Assembly (NCBI GenBank): GCA_947561715.1
Contig: OX387200.1
Span: 4,776,501-4,840,500, forward strand
Origin: Ascidia mentula
Taxonomy: Eukaryota; Chordata; Ascidiacea; Phlebobranchia; Ascidiidae
Reading direction: 5' to 3'
DNA: 64,000 nucleotides
Every line of letters begins with the position of its first letter. The first letter of the stretch is position 1. A program made the position numbers and the translations under genes. The notes under the pieces are model-generated. The model was not told where the DNA came from, searched no databases, and worked only from the letters and a program-made list of their open reading frames with translations. This document shows, one piece after another, positions 1-15,000 of this stretch.

Positions 1-21
1 GAATATACTTTCACCTTCCAG

Positions 22-3000
22 TATGTCCATCATTGACGACACCTGCTGTGTCGTCGCCACTTCAAGTATCTCCTGGGTGTACGTGCCTAACATCTTCATG
101 CAACGATGGGCAAATATGTGACTTCCATTGCCAGTCAGGTTACACAATAACAGTCAATAACAGAACATGCACAAATGGAGTATGGAGCCCAGAACCACAA
201 TGCGTAGGCAAGTGTAGCAAGAATAACTGTAGATTCCCAATATTTTCCCAAAAAATATATAGAAAATGTACTGTTCGGATGGGTTGTCAATTTTAAATGA
301 AAATATTGTCCGAAATATTGCTAAATAAACCTGTGCCAAAATTTAAATTGTTAATGAAGCAATTGCACCATTTTGTTGTTGGTTGGTTGGTGTTGAGGAT
401 AAAAAAAATTTGGGGGATATTTGGGCCAGGTTGTCCACCCCATTTTAGTTATTTCAAAATTGCCTACTACTGAAAACCTGCAATTCATAGCAATGATAAG
501 GCTTTATTACAGAACATTATTTATTTAACATTTCAATTATGCTGTAACCATTCAAGTGCACATGTAACTCATTTCCCCCTAAATTTCTAAATTTATCATA
601 CTTCATTATTTTTAATTTCTTGTTTTGTTTTCAGCAATCACATGTCCAGCACTGCAGCCAAGCACAAACATGCGACCAGTCTCTTGTGACCCACCCTGTA
701 GTGCTGGTGTTTGTTCGTATAATACAACTTGTTATTTTACTTGCTCCCCTGGTTACAAACTAAGCCCAATAACAACAAGAAGTTCTGTTTGTAAAAGTTC
801 CACATGGACTCGATTACCTCCCCAGTGCACAGGTGGTTTGGCTGCAAGCTTACTGTATTGATATTACAAACATAAAGGTGTTAAAGTTTGTCTGAATGAT
901 CATTTACATTTATAAACTTTAACATGGTGGAAGTCCAGTGTAATAAAGGTAGTATGAAAAGTATGAAAAATATAAGTATGAAAAATGTTCAAGAAATCAT
1001 TTAACCCTTACAGCTATGAGCGAGGTTCAACTGAAGGTTGTTTAAATTTTTTTGTTTAACAGCAATCACATGTCGAGCACTTCAACCAAGCACAAGCAGG
1101 CAAATAGTATCTTGCGATTCGAGATGTAATGGTGGTGAATGTGGTTATGGGGCAATGTGCCGGTTTTCATGTTCATCTGGCTACCAACTATCAAGTTCAC
1201 CAACAAGTTCTCAGTGTGGAAATTCTGGATGGTCTTCATCAGTTTTTCAGTGCACAGGTATTTGGTTTGGTTACAAACTTATAGTCCTAATACGACCAAA
1301 AAGTATTCCAGGTGTTTGTCTGAGGCATATCTAAGATTTTCAAACATTGTAAGTTTGGACAAAAAATACCTTGAATATCTGTAGGAAAGAAAAAACGTAA
1401 GCTTAAATGACAATCAGACTACATATTGTCAAACAATCACATAACTCTATCTCAGCATCAACAGTTTAGGTGTTGTGTCTAAGTCAAGTGGGATAAGGCG
1501 TGAATATTAAAAAATGTATTTTCTATTGCATCAAAATGCATTTTTATTTTAAATTACCTAAATTTCAAGGTTTAGCTAAGTTGTACAATGTTATGTAACT
1601 TAATTTGGAAATTATTTGTGTTGCAAACTAGCACTTAAAGGACTAAATCAATGAATCGTAAGTTGCATTGCTCAAGCTGACATATCTTTTGTGAGTGTAA
1701 TTTTTGCCATTGTCATGACTGACCAATTTTTTGCCCTTATGGCCTGCGCTACCTATGAACAAGACAAAAAATTTGCTTATTGATGACCTGTTTGGTTAAA
1801 AATGATTTTTATTTACTCACTTGGTAAATTGCCAAAGGAGCTCATTATGAATTACAACACAAGATGACCTTTTTTGTCATCAAAGCTTGCTGTAACACAT
1901 TTATCACAGTATGCTTATAAATAAGCACTTTTTAATTTTCCTGAAAGTAAGCAACCCTGCTAATGGTTGTGGATAATGTTCAACTAGACAAATTTTTAAT
2001 GGATTGTTTTGATTAACAGCTATCACATGTCCAGCACTGCAACGTGGCACTAATATGCAATTAGTTTCTTGCAATCGACAATGTACTTCGACCTCATGCA
2101 ACTACCACACAAGATGTAAATTTACATGCTCCCCTGGTTACAAACTAAGTTCAACAGCAGGTTCCTGGTGTGTAAGTTCTGGATGGGATAAAAAAGCTCC
2201 TCAATGCACAGGTATTTTATTGAGTGCAAACTAACTGACTTAGTTGGAAAAATAAATCTGTTCTAAACTTTTTTGAGCACCATTTTGATTAGTACAGCAT
2301 TGCTCAATCTGGAAAGAAGGGTTATTAAGGGTTTACAAAGACTTTCATGATAAACCAAAAAGTTTAAACAGGTGTTGTGCAGAAATAAACAGATTTGTTT
2401 CAAAAGAGAATCAGTACAATCAAATAATATATATTGATAGTGAAAAAAACATTTAGATTTTGCTTTTTTGCAGGATGTCCAGTACTTCAAAGAAGTACTA
2501 ATATGCAACCAATCGATTGCAACGCACCATGTAATGATGGTTCATGCACTTATGACACAATATGTTATTTTATTTGCTCCTCTGGTTACAAACTAAGCCC
2601 ATTCACAACAAGTTCTCGTTGTACAAGATCTGGGTGGACTCAAACAGCTGTCCAGTGCACAGGTATTTTTTACTCCTGCAAACTTACTGTTCTTAGCCTG
2701 GTACCTTTACTGTTCTTAGCCTGGTACCCAACAACTGACGGAAACTTCATAATTTAAAGTTTTTCCTGTATATTTAGCTGGCAGGTTTGTGGTAAGTCAC
2801 CAGATCTACAATGATGAGACCGAATCGGTCAAAAAAGTGGTCCTGTCTGCAGCTCACTTAAACATTATCGGTCGACGGCTGTTTTAGTTATTGCTGCACT
2901 AATATTACAAAAAACAAATTACACTCATACTATATTTTTGTGATATACTCATTGAAATAACTTTTACTTTTCCTGTCTGTCTACTGTCTTAGTCTTACAT

Positions 3001-6000
3001 TATTTTAAGTCCAATACCTTTACAGAATGAATTTGGTAGACTCTTGTTTACCTTTGACATGATAAAGCTAGGATTCTATAATTACTATGGATTAGTTACC
3101 TTTTATCTACACTAATGTCAACAGTTGCACCTTTTACATTCTGCTTGCATTCAGAAAAGGCTGGTAAGCGGTAAACACTTCCTAATCCTAAATTATAGAT
3201 ATGACTTAATGTAGATTGCAATGGTTTTAATTGAGCAACAGGAACTGAACACAGAAGGTAGAACGACTCTAGTTGCACCTGCATGTTAATTAGATTTTTT
3301 GGGGATGTTTTAAACATTGTTTATGGTTGTACTTTTTGCAGCAATTACTTGTTCACGACCTCAAGCAAGCAGATTGGTAGCTGGTTGCCCACAATGCAGT
3401 GGCATACAACAATGTCCATTTGGTACCAAGTGTTCATTTTCCTGTTCAAATTCTGACTACATAGTGTTTGGAGCAAAAACTTCAACCTGTGCAGAAAGTG
3501 GATGGAGTAATGGAATACCCAGTTGTAGATGTAAGATGTATTTTGTATTGTGGTTGAAAATTAATTTCTGTTTGAAAAAAGATGAGAATGTGTTGAATAA
3601 CATAAAAGCTAGTTTCTGACTGTTTCCGATGAACGAATTTCTTTAAATTATAATAATTTTATGTAAAGGGTGCCTGATACTAAATAACAGTAGTAAAAAA
3701 GAACCCACAGCAAATATATTGTTAGTAGGTTACAAAAGTTAAATATACTGCAATATTTATACCAGTATTTGGATGTGATTTCTATGTTCTTCTACCGATA
3801 AAAACAAACCTGTATGAAGCAGTGTATTACCTTTAATGTTTGGTAAAATGTATGAACAATATAAGATGTATGAAATATATGAGAAGGAAAATATGTTTTC
3901 TTTTCCCTTTTATTAGTTGTTTAACTTTTAATAAGTTTACTTGATATGTTAGCTGCTGTGTTTTACAACTGGCTTCAGTACACACCGATTATAAAAAAAT
4001 ATTTAACATTTTGTTTGTATAAGAAAATAAGACTTCTTCATCACCCTAAATTCTGTTTTATTAACTTTTATGGACTTTAATTTAAAATCAATGTATGTTG
4101 TAGTTTTGTAAATACTCTGACATTTACATTAACTAGCTCTGTGATGTTGCTAAAAACCAAGTTTTGATTTTGTGATGTAACATCAAATCCAGAGTTGTAA
4201 TTTATGTGGGGATTTCTCGAGCCTGTTTTTTTGAAAAAACTCAGTAAAACGAAAATAATGGCAAATTCTGTTTGTAAATAAATTTTTGTTGCAAGAACTG
4301 GATAAAATCATTATGATAACTTTTTTTAGACAACTGGAGAAGACTAACTGCTTATCCATCATGTAAATACTTCATATCACCAAATGAAGTAACACACACA
4401 AAAGCTGTCAACTTTTGTGTTCAAAAAAGTGCAAGATTGGCAATTTTATCCTCAAGCAATACATTTTCTAATGTTAAAGACCAGTTAACAGCGTCTTGGT
4501 ATTTTATTGGTCTTTCCAAAAAAGATGGAATGTGGCAATGGGATGACAACACATTACTACAAGGAAAAACCTCTCTTCCAAATTGTAAGGGTGTAATGTT
4601 GTATTCTGACCTATACAGTTTACAACATTTTAAAAGATAAAATTAAAATAATGCTATAAAGTGTTTGAAATATTGGCCTTGAGTCATATTTGATTGTGAC
4701 TGATAATACTGTGCGAGGGAATCACAAATATATGTATGAAGCAAGTGCATTTACTGATATTGGTTGTGTAGTATGTGACAGTATAATATGTTTGGGTGAC
4801 TATTTATGTTTCTTCACTAATATAGATAAACCTGCAATTGTTGATGGTGAATGTCAGAATCCAGGGCACTTCACATTCTTTTTGAAGTAACATGCAAGTT
4901 TAAAAATTTTGACATCACTTGCTATGTCATGGTGCTGCTCATTGACCCCTGGTTTATCGTATGATATTGTATATTAAAATCCCAACTAATATTAAATTTT
5001 AATATTGTATATTAAAATTTATTAATCACATCATATGATATTGCTTATTTAGTTGCTGGTAGAAGTGGACTTACATGTGCTGTGATTTCCAAACAAGTAC
5101 ACAATGACCTTTATGCATATGATTGCACTGGAACAACAGCAAAGTTTGTTTGTGAAAAGAAAGGTAGAATATGACTAATATGGAGCAATGTGTTGTTTTT
5201 ATAATTTAAAGCTTTGTACTGTTTTACTATGCAGTGACTGGATATTCTAGTTGTACAAATCACCAATGTGCAAATGGTGGGACTTGTCAGCCACTAGGAT
5301 GCAGTTATACTTGTACTTGTACAAATTACTACTTTGGTCCACGGTGTACTTCAAGTATGTGTGAAAATATGTATTTTTTGTACTGTTTAACAATATGTTG
5401 TGTATTTGCTAATGTTTTAACTGTTTTATTCTAATCTGATGCTAAATTTAACTTGTTTTTTTTAAACAATCAACATGCAATCTTTGCTGGTCAACACTTT
5501 TAGGAACTTTGACAATTCAAACAAAATCACATGTGAACGTGAAAAAAGGTGAAAGTTTGACAATTAATGTTCGAGTGCTCAATCCATTGACAAAACAAGT
5601 AAATTGTCACTTGACAATGGGCTCAACAACCCACAATTGGTCTAAAATGTCACTTACAGACAGAACCTTCAAATATTTGTAAGTCGTAAACTATTACCAT
5701 CACTTTTGTATTTAAATTACAGTTTTTACAAAAAATGGATTTATACCCTAAAAAAAACTTTTTTCAGAGTATCAAATACTGCTTTGCAAAACAGCACCAG
5801 ATTTTCAGCCACATGCAGTATTGGTCCTCCAACAAGCATCAGTATAACAGAATATATTGATATTAATGTGCTTGGTGGGTTAAACTTTCATTGAAAAGTT
5901 ACTCTAGTTAAACACTTTATTTATAAATAACAGAAAATGCCCGTGTGGTGGTTTCAACTGAATCCTTTACTGTTAATCGATTTGATAATATAACAAACTG

Positions 6001-9000
6001 TGCAGTTGGGTGCACAGGTTATGGAAATCCATTGCCAGAACCTAAATGGGTTTCGTTGCCCATGAGTCGCATTTCCCAAACATTTTTTAAATCTTCAAAC
6101 AAGGCTTGTTTACATTTTAACCAGGTAAATGCCTGCTATGATTCTTGTGTTCATATTTGTGTTCACATTTTGTGTTTGTGGTTTTTGTTCTAAAATCTTC
6201 TATCTGCAACAAAAATGATCTGGCCTCTGTAGGCATTGTCTTTTTTTCAAATCATTTTATGTGTTTTAAGGAAGCAACAAGCCTCTAATTGATGTCAGCA
6301 GGTTTATTAGCTTATGGCACATGATGTTTGTAGCATATAAGCAAAATCGATTTTTCTAAAAATCTGCTGACTCAAATCAGAGGCTTGTTGTCTTAATATT
6401 TAACATGCAACGAAAATGTTTTCATTTTTGATGTTTTATAACTTTTTGTAGCCACTCTTCCGTGATAGCGGTAAATATAAATGTTCAGCCACTGTAAATG
6501 GACAAACCACTACAGCCTCCACCAATATTACTGTGCAAGGTTGGTAACCTTTAAGGTTTTTATAGAGTGTGTTGTGAGATTTTAAATATCAAGTCATTTT
6601 TGCTATCTTAGTTTAAAGTATTGTGCATTATTGTCACAGAAATAAGCTTATATATTGTCATTGGACAATTTATAATCTCACAAGTTTTGGCAAAAAAGGG
6701 TACCCAATTAATGTCTACTGACAACTATTTTCATTCCAGGACGTTCCGAATCAGTATGGAATGCCAATACAAATATCATTACAATTAAAAATTTTGCAAC
6801 ATTTTCTTGCAAGTTTAATGGTGGGCCCAAACCCTCAGTGGTTTGGAAATTTTCAAATAGCACAAATTTACCCCAAACAAGTCAATACCAGGTACTATTG
6901 GATGTTTTGTATGTTGTGTGTTCATCCTTGCAACACTTTTTCTGTTTACAGAGTGTGACGTATTCAAATCACAGTTACCAAACAACTGCAGTTCTTACGG
7001 TTTATGGAACATTGTGCCAGGATATGGTTCAACAAAAATTTCAATGTCATGCGACTAATTCCATCGATCCATCTCCAGTACTGAGTCAGGTGTACACCAT
7101 AACAAAACGTATGTGTTTATAATACGTATGTGGTATTAGTTTCCACTACCAATGAACAAAATGTGTTTCAGAAACATATTTGTTTGGAAGACAGTATACA
7201 ACATGTACTGGTGCAACATCTTTTTGTGATAGTTATGGTTTGTCTCTGTCGATTGTTCAAAACGAAGCAGAACTTGTGAAGATCAAAAATAGTAAGTCTG
7301 CCCACTTTCAATTGTAAGCGCACTTGTTTGAAACGTTTTTGTTTAGAGTTTAATTTGAATACATGGTTTTGGATTTCTTCTTCTTCCCCATGGAAGAAAA
7401 GTGCAGCAACAAGCTCATGTACGCTTGTTGACTATTCCACTTCAAGATTTTTGCTGTCCAGTTCCTCCTCTGGAAGACCACTTTGCTCAGGTACCTTCGT
7501 GTATATTCCACAATATCCAATTTTTCAAATGAATATACTTGTTGAAGACCAAACCTTTTCACCAAAATAACTTCATTATGTTTTTTTCCCTGTTAATATT
7601 AATTTGCAAATCTAAATTATCGTTCCAAATTCAATCGTGTGTTTTTATTGGAAACTTACGTACGTTGCAACACACAGATACACTGCTTGTTAGCTCTTGA
7701 ATTATTTTGTAGTACACTGAAACAATTAAAAAGCAAGTTTTGTAGTACCGACTGCACCAACTTCCGTGGCAAGTGTGAATGGAGATGATTGTGATGGTTC
7801 AAAGATTCACATCAGTTGGAAGTTTGATCGCGGATCAACTTCGTTTCCTCACAAAGTTTTTTACAACAACCAATCAAAGTTAGTTGACAACTATTTTAAA
7901 AGCCGTAGCTGAGCGTTAGTCGAACATATTGGCGCACACAGTTTCTGTGTGTACCCTGACACGTCATCATCTTATACTGTGTCTGCTTTCTGCATCGCCA
8001 AGATCGAGAGAACGGAGAAAAAACTCTTGACAGTTGGGGTGGAAGGTATCATGTATATTGACTGAATTCATGAAGGCTAACATTACGCTTCTTTGCCCTC
8101 CTTTAAACCACACGAGATCATTTATATACGTAAACAACTCGAAGTGGAAATGTCCTACAGTAGACCTGATTGTTGCGTCATTTCTTGACTGTAGTTATCC
8201 TTTTTAGGGTGTGGCATTAAAGTGTTGTCCAATTTAACAATAACACAAAAAGTGCAAAAATGTGCATGAGCCAACATCGTCTATCTTTCAAAATGTGTAA
8301 CAACCCACGAGTTTGCTACCACATGCTACCAAAATTTTCAGGTCGTTTGCAACGTACTTTGCCATGTAAACGTTTCAACAAAGAATTTAATATCAAACTG
8401 TTCACTGGCCAACTTGTGTCTCGTTTAATGAAGATTTACAAGGTATTATCATTTTTAGAGTCGTTCCATCGGGAGAAAACAAAACAACAATCTCTAATCT
8501 TGAATCGGGAAAAGTTTATCAAATTGCGGTAGATAAAATATTCCACTGTAAGCCTCACCCCAGGTACGAAGATTATGTCGCATTTTACAGGTGATGCCAC
8601 TGTACGAGGGTTGCCAGCGTTCCAAACCGAACCAGTTTCATTCAGTGACTCCACTTCTTATCACCCTGCAGCCTCCCAAACCGAGTATTGTTATTAAGAA
8701 TGGAAATTGCAGGGTTAAATGGCCTGATTACGTCACAGACCCAAACGTCGCTTCCTTTGAGGTTTGTGCTATAGTGTATAAATTTGAAACAACCGTTTTT
8801 TAGTGGGAACTTTTTCTTCAAGTCTCGGCTGTTGGTTTAACTTCATGGATTGCATGCCATCTCATTTTGTTAGATTATTTAAGAATCTTGATAGCAAAAA
8901 ACATTTATTAATCCAAATTTTATTGAGTAGTATTTTTGTGCTATATACAGATTACGTACACTGAGGCACTCCGAAAAAAGCGGCCATCTTTTACTCCAAC

Positions 9001-12000
9001 CTTAAAAACATCAATCATATCCAACATTAATGCGAGTACGTCACTGTACTACATCCAGAACCTGGCTCCTAACACTAAATATCTAGTGAAAGTTGCTGCA
9101 GTGCCCTTGAACAAGTGTACGGGAATTGTGCCAGCCGTGATTTCAAACGCCAATGGAAGCTGTGTTACAAACGTTGCAGGTTGTACTGCAATGACTGTTT
9201 TGAAAACTATGCAAACTTTCAGTTTATATACCAACACAAATGTTTAATGTTTTATAAGAACTTCTTGTCATTTTTCCAGTAGGTTGGAAATTATACATTA
9301 TTATCTGTTTTACATTATTATCATTATTATCTATTTATATCTGCATATTATGAGAAATTCCCATTTGCTTTTTCTAATTCCTAATTATCTCCTATCTTAA
9401 ATCTGCTACTTTTATCAATTTTCATCGATATAATTTAATCAGTAATTTTAAATGTATGAACTTTGGTGTTTGTCTTGAATTTGGCGTTGATTCAGGTTTG
9501 TGAACTATGCTACATTTAAAGGGTTACGCTAAAACCTCGTTAAAACGCCTGTGTCAGTCGGATGTTTTTATGTCACTATTACTTTACAGGACCATCTTCT
9601 GTGTCGTTACCACCCGCCCCAGCAACCTTAACAAACGGAGCGAAATTTCGGTTGCCTTCAGTCAGTGAAAGAAACGGACCAATAAGGTAACAATATGCAA
9701 CGGAATTTAAGCCGTCTTGCACTTGACATAATGTGTTGTGATTCCGATCAACTGATTTGAAGAAATTGGAACATTGATTTTTATAACTGCACAAACCCAG
9801 AGTTGCGCTTTTCCAGCAATCTGGACAACGCATATTTGTTAATGTTGACAGACACATAATAGTGAACATTAGTTATAACATATTTTTAGTTATAGTATTG
9901 TTATAATACATTGCCAAGATACATGATAATCAACGTACGGGAGGTAAATAATCCTATTGTTGTTGTTTTAAGCTGCATCTTGCTGGTGATATTAAAGGTC
10001 ATAAACGGGTCGGGAAACAGTTCAGCGCTTAATATAACCGAACTGAAACAAGGCAACGAAGCTGTGCAAGACGGCCAACACTACATTGCTGCTGCTATTA
10101 GGTGGTGCAAAATCTAGCTTAAATGTTTTTTGTGGAGTAACTGTTATCAAAGATATCAGAAAAAATTAACACCAAACATTTTTAAAACATTTGAAAACAA
10201 ATTTGTTCGCTGCTTTAAATAGTTTATACCCAGAACCGAAATTATCACACGGTGATAAACAACCGAAAAAACATGAAAAAGTGTAATATTTCTAATATAT
10301 AACAATAAACCAATGTCCATGTGTACCAGTATTTTTCTAAGTCATCAAAAAGTGTTTTGTGCAATATTTCGGACCATTACGTTTACCAACACCTTTGATC
10401 TTATCCTTACAAATATTCAGGTTTGGAAACGCCAGTGACGTCACAATAGGCGACGGTTCTACGTCATGTTGTGATCCTCAAAAGGTTTTGTCACTCGGCG
10501 GTTGCACGAACCAAACGCGGAATCGTAGGAACGTCGGTCCCGCGGTAATCGTAGGAATGAACCGTCCCTTGCAAGCAGGCTCTAAGTACCAGTATTACGT
10601 TATTACTTCCAACCCAGGAAGATACGAACCCATCTACACACCAAGTCCCTTATCCCAACCCGTTATAGGTGAGTCGCGTTTGTCCTATGTTTACAACGCC
10701 GTATAAGGCTCGTGAATAACTTTCTTGCTGTTGCAATATATAAAATCGACATGCACAACATACAATTTTTCTTGAAAAATTAATGTAGAATATTCTTTAC
10801 GACGAAACCTCGCGTGTTGAGCCAACACAAGTTGCAAATGTGTTTTACCGTAACACAATTTAATCATATGTGTACATCGGCAAATGTCTATGCCATGTAT
10901 GTAAATTTTATACGAAACATTCTTGTCCACCCAAAGCGTGCCAACGCATGGCTTTCGTCACCTCGCATGCACTATCAAACGAAATTGTAGCCTCGTTGCC
11001 ATTGGAGAAATTCAGGCTATGTTCGTTTATTTTGGTTCAGCCTCCTCATCTCCGTCTCCCCCTCAGCCAACATCCAACGCAGGCCTCTACGCTGGTATGG
11101 CGATCTTGGTTCTCGTTTTTATTGCCGTTGTTGTTGTTGCCGTCGTCTACCGAAGGTGGGGTTTTAGAATCTATCGTACATTACCTTTTTTGGGGCAAAC
11201 AGCGAGGATTTGCTGTTTTTAAAACACTGGTAGTTTAAAAACATATAGAACCGCGTCATATCATCATTTCCAACTTTTTTTTTTCTTTTTTAAATTAAAA
11301 TATTTCTTATCTGCTACTGACCAGCTCAAATCTGCTACCAGCATTTTTTCCAACTCTTGGCATTTTCATTAAGTAATTTTAATTGCATGTATTTTGATAT
11401 TTGTCTTGAAGTTGGCTTTGATTTAGGTGTGGTAGAATAAATCTAAGTCTGTATTTTATGAAAAGCGGGCACTTTTAGATGAGAAATCAAAGCTTGTGTT
11501 TCGACCAAAGTCCAAAATAATCAGATTTCTATTTTCTGAGACATAATTCGTGAAAAACGGCACAAATCTTACCCTGACTCTACATTCTAGGCCGATTCAA
11601 CGACGTATGCGCTCCAGCAGGAAGGCGAAACCGCCCAGGAACGGGCAGCCTATGCGGCCCATGCAACGAGGAAGTGCTAACGAAGGTAAAAATAGAATGC
11701 TTTGTCTCAAACTTGCCCACAAGCATTGTGTTGGGTAGTTTTCGGTCTGCGCCAGGGTCTCTTAAACTGAGTTTCACTAAAAGTTTTGCGTGTTGTTTAA
11801 ATATAAAAATGAAAAGAGATTAATGGGACAACTGAAACTATGACTGCAATCAGCTTTCACTGAATGAAACTACAAACAACGTTCGAAACCCAAAGTTGAG
11901 GATGTGTGACTATGGGTGTGCTCATCGGGCGCCCAGACCTTATTCACCCAATATAGACACATGCTTCGCGTTAAATGCTGTTGTAGCTTTATTTAAAACT

Positions 12001-15000
12001 GACAAATTTTATGATGCAAAGAACCATGCGGTGGTAATTGGGAAACTTAATTTCATTTAAGTAACCTCCGAGTAAATTTTTTCTGAGGCAACTGCATGGT
12101 CTTGAAACGTTACGTTTCTTAAATAACTAAAGTAATAATCTGTATGCCTGGTCTAAAAGCCAACCCACGACCATAATCACTAGCTGCACTGGTGAGACTT
12201 TTTGGGTCGAATCAGTGTGCACACCTTCCTTCAGCTCTCATTGATTATTATGGCTCTTTTGCACATACTTAAAATTGTTGTTCGATCAGAGGCAACATTT
12301 TATTCTTTCAAATTTGTCGCAAGGCCAGGAGTAGGGAACACTGCAGTTGCGAAGCAAATTTTGCCACAACCGTGTGCGCCGAAAAAATCCATCCGGGACA
12401 TGACGAATAGGCAAAAAGATTACAAATTTTCCGCTCTTTACGTGGGTCATTTTGAGCATACAACATTTCGGCCTAAAATAAATGCCAGTAGCCGTTGTCT
12501 CATTTAGGAAGCATTTTTTTATGATAGATTCGTTTGAAAGCGAGAGTGGAGAGGACGACCATGATCTATCTGTTGAAGATCTCGGCCAGTTTTCAATTAA
12601 CGAAGGCTCGCTGCTGGCTGTTTACAAAGACCACAGGGCGAATGATGATCGTTTGTTCAGACGTGAATTCAAAGTAGGTCTTCGGCGGTAATACAGCAAT
12701 GGGAAAATATGCTTGTTTTGTTGCGTTGTTAAATATAGCTAAATACCAATATGTTCTGTTATGTGTGCTAGAACTCGTAAATACTTATGAACCCGCGTTA
12801 GTCCAGCTCATGGAATTGTAATATTTTGCAAAACGGTCGGCAATTACGTTGTCAAATTTTGCAAAAGCATTTTTTTGTTGCATCGTTGGAGAAACTTTCT
12901 GAAACCTGCAGCGTTTCTTGTCTATTGTTTCACTTATTTCTCAAAGGTGAAGTGTTCCTTTGTCTATTGTTTTACCTTCAGGAAATGATGCCAGGGTTGG
13001 TGAGTAAAGCGCGCATCGACACCGAATATGGAAAACGTGCCCAGCCTCACGGAAAGAACCGATTCAAGAATATTCTTCCTAGTAAGTTCGATACCTTTCG
13101 TTTTGGCATTCATCGTGGTGACTCAGGTTTGGCTTGTGAAACCTTAGTCTTGCGTTAACACATCGCTTCCTTCTGCACTGTATGAAATTCGCGATCGGTT
13201 TTAGGCTTTTGTCGATGCATTGCATCACTCTGTAGAAAACCCATGCGTTTAATGGCATACGGCATTAAGGACATTACAAACCATCTAAACCAGTGTTGCT
13301 CAACCGCGGGTAAAGCTCCAGTCCGCGTTAGTTGTTTTACCGGTTCTATTCATTAAAAAACGTTTCGGTAAGAACTTATTCCATCATCAGTTGAAAATGA
13401 CGCGGTTGGTCAATGTATTCAACAGTATGAGCCAGTTTCTTTATTCTCAGAATGTTGACAAAATCATGCAAAGTTTAATTGCGTACGACGACATTTCAGA
13501 CATGACAAACCCTTTAAACAACACCGAGGCTTTTTTCGGTACCTGACGTAGAAGGCAATGTAAAATGATGCAAATTTCAACCACGTAATGTCGATGATTG
13601 GGTTGTCTGTAGCAAGTGTGTCAGCGCATATGTAAAATAATTCCCAAATATAGTCTGACTAGCCCGTGCTTATGTTGTTCAACAGTTTTATTTGTAGAAA
13701 TATATCGTATTTATTTCTGTTTAAAATGAACAGACTTTAAACAATCTTCCTTTTTCCTACAAAGGCGACAATGCAAGAGTTGTCCTGCGAAAAATTGGCT
13801 CCCAGGAAATATCCGATTACATCAACGCTTCTTATATAGACGTAAGACTTGTGACATGACCCCCACAATGACCTCGCGTAACCCTGATCACGCCATTTTC
13901 GCAGGGTTATTCGCGGCCGAAAAAGTTCATCGCTACGCAAGGTCCGTTGCCTGCGACCTGCAGCGACTTCTGGCGGATGGTGACGGAAAATAACTGCAGT
14001 GTGATAGTGATGCTTACCCAGCTTGAAGAAAGATACAAGGTAACTACCGTGAACACAGGACCAATTTATGTTCTCGCATGCCGTCGCTTACTTGCTAATC
14101 TCAGCTGCCATATTTCCACCATAAGGCACACTAGCGTCAAAGCCAATGCATTGCAAGAACACTGAATTAAAGCCACTGTTTATATGGTGTTTTTTGGTAC
14201 CTCAGTCGGATAGAGCATTGATCGGTGCACACAAGGTCGTGAGTTGAAACCTCACTGGCAGCTATATTTTTCGTATCTCGCGCTTCCTTGATGTAGCTTG
14301 GATGTCCTTGTCTGCGATGCCATTTTATTTTGATTTAACTGGCAGACTTATTTTTTAATATCCTGCAACAAAACAGTTTTACCGTAACTTTTTACTGAAG
14401 AAAAAATGCCACAAGTACTGGGCTGACGTGGGCGCAGAGGAGAATTACGGAGACTTTGGCGTGACGACAACCAACGAGTCCATCTGTGGTGACGTCATAT
14501 GCAGAATCATTCAAGTCACCGTGCCACGTTTACGGGTAACTTTTGGAAAATATCACAATAGAACAGACCGTGGCTTTCAAACCTCTTTATTTCGCAACCC
14601 CAGTAAAACAAATTTTTGTGCGACCATTGAACCCTATAAATATGAATGATCGTTACAACAGCCATGTAACAGAAAACACATTCATGCAACAACTAAGTGG
14701 AACGAGTATAATGTTCAAATTTCGCAGAACCCGATGAAGATCAGACAGTTTCAGTACCTGGGTTGGCCCGACCACGGCATTCCCCACACTACCTCTGCCA
14801 TATTCCGTCTTCATAAGCTAGCGGTGGAAGCCCAGACTGGAAACAATGCACCGATGGTCGTTCACTGCAGGTACGAAACAATGTATAGATTGTATAGCTA
14901 CCGACTCAATTTGCTATCTGTAAAAGTACACGATATGGCGAATGATTTCTATTTAAATGTTTGTTATTGCGCCTAATTGTTAGTGCTAATAACAATGGAG

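Larger units (their letters stand above)
22..3530 (+). other. Six sushi/CCP domain exons of the receptor phosphatase
   Basis: Six exons (22-207, 635-832, 1063-1257, 2020-2211, 2474-2662, 3342-3530), each one complement-control-protein module of about 62-66 residues with four Cys, a C-x-F-x-C and S-G-Y core, and a late Trp followed by a terminal Cys. All six are symmetric phase 1-1 exons, the form expected for tandem duplication and exon shuffling. Domains 2-5 share the openings [10 protein letters not shown] and PALQRSTN-type variants and are recent relatives; domains 1 and 6 are more divergent. In other proteins such modules bind complement fragments, carbohydrate or other cell-surface proteins; the ligand here is unknown. 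More sushi exons may lie upstream of the window. Confidence 0.85.

Noticed and set aside
4437..4640. Stand-alone small gene in the lectin region
   Set aside because: It is the coding frame of lectin exon 4330-4584 read past its donor.
7910..7912. In-frame TGA if 7746-8045 is read as one FN3 exon
   Set aside because: A 63-nt intron, 7879-7941, with matching phase 2 removes the stop and gives a sensible FN3 strand order, so I do not call a nonsense mutation or selenocysteine.
8442..8459. Apparent frameshift at a T-run in the second FN3 unit
   Set aside because: A 38-nt intron, 8423-8460, joining phase 1 to phase 1 explains the change of frame without an indel.
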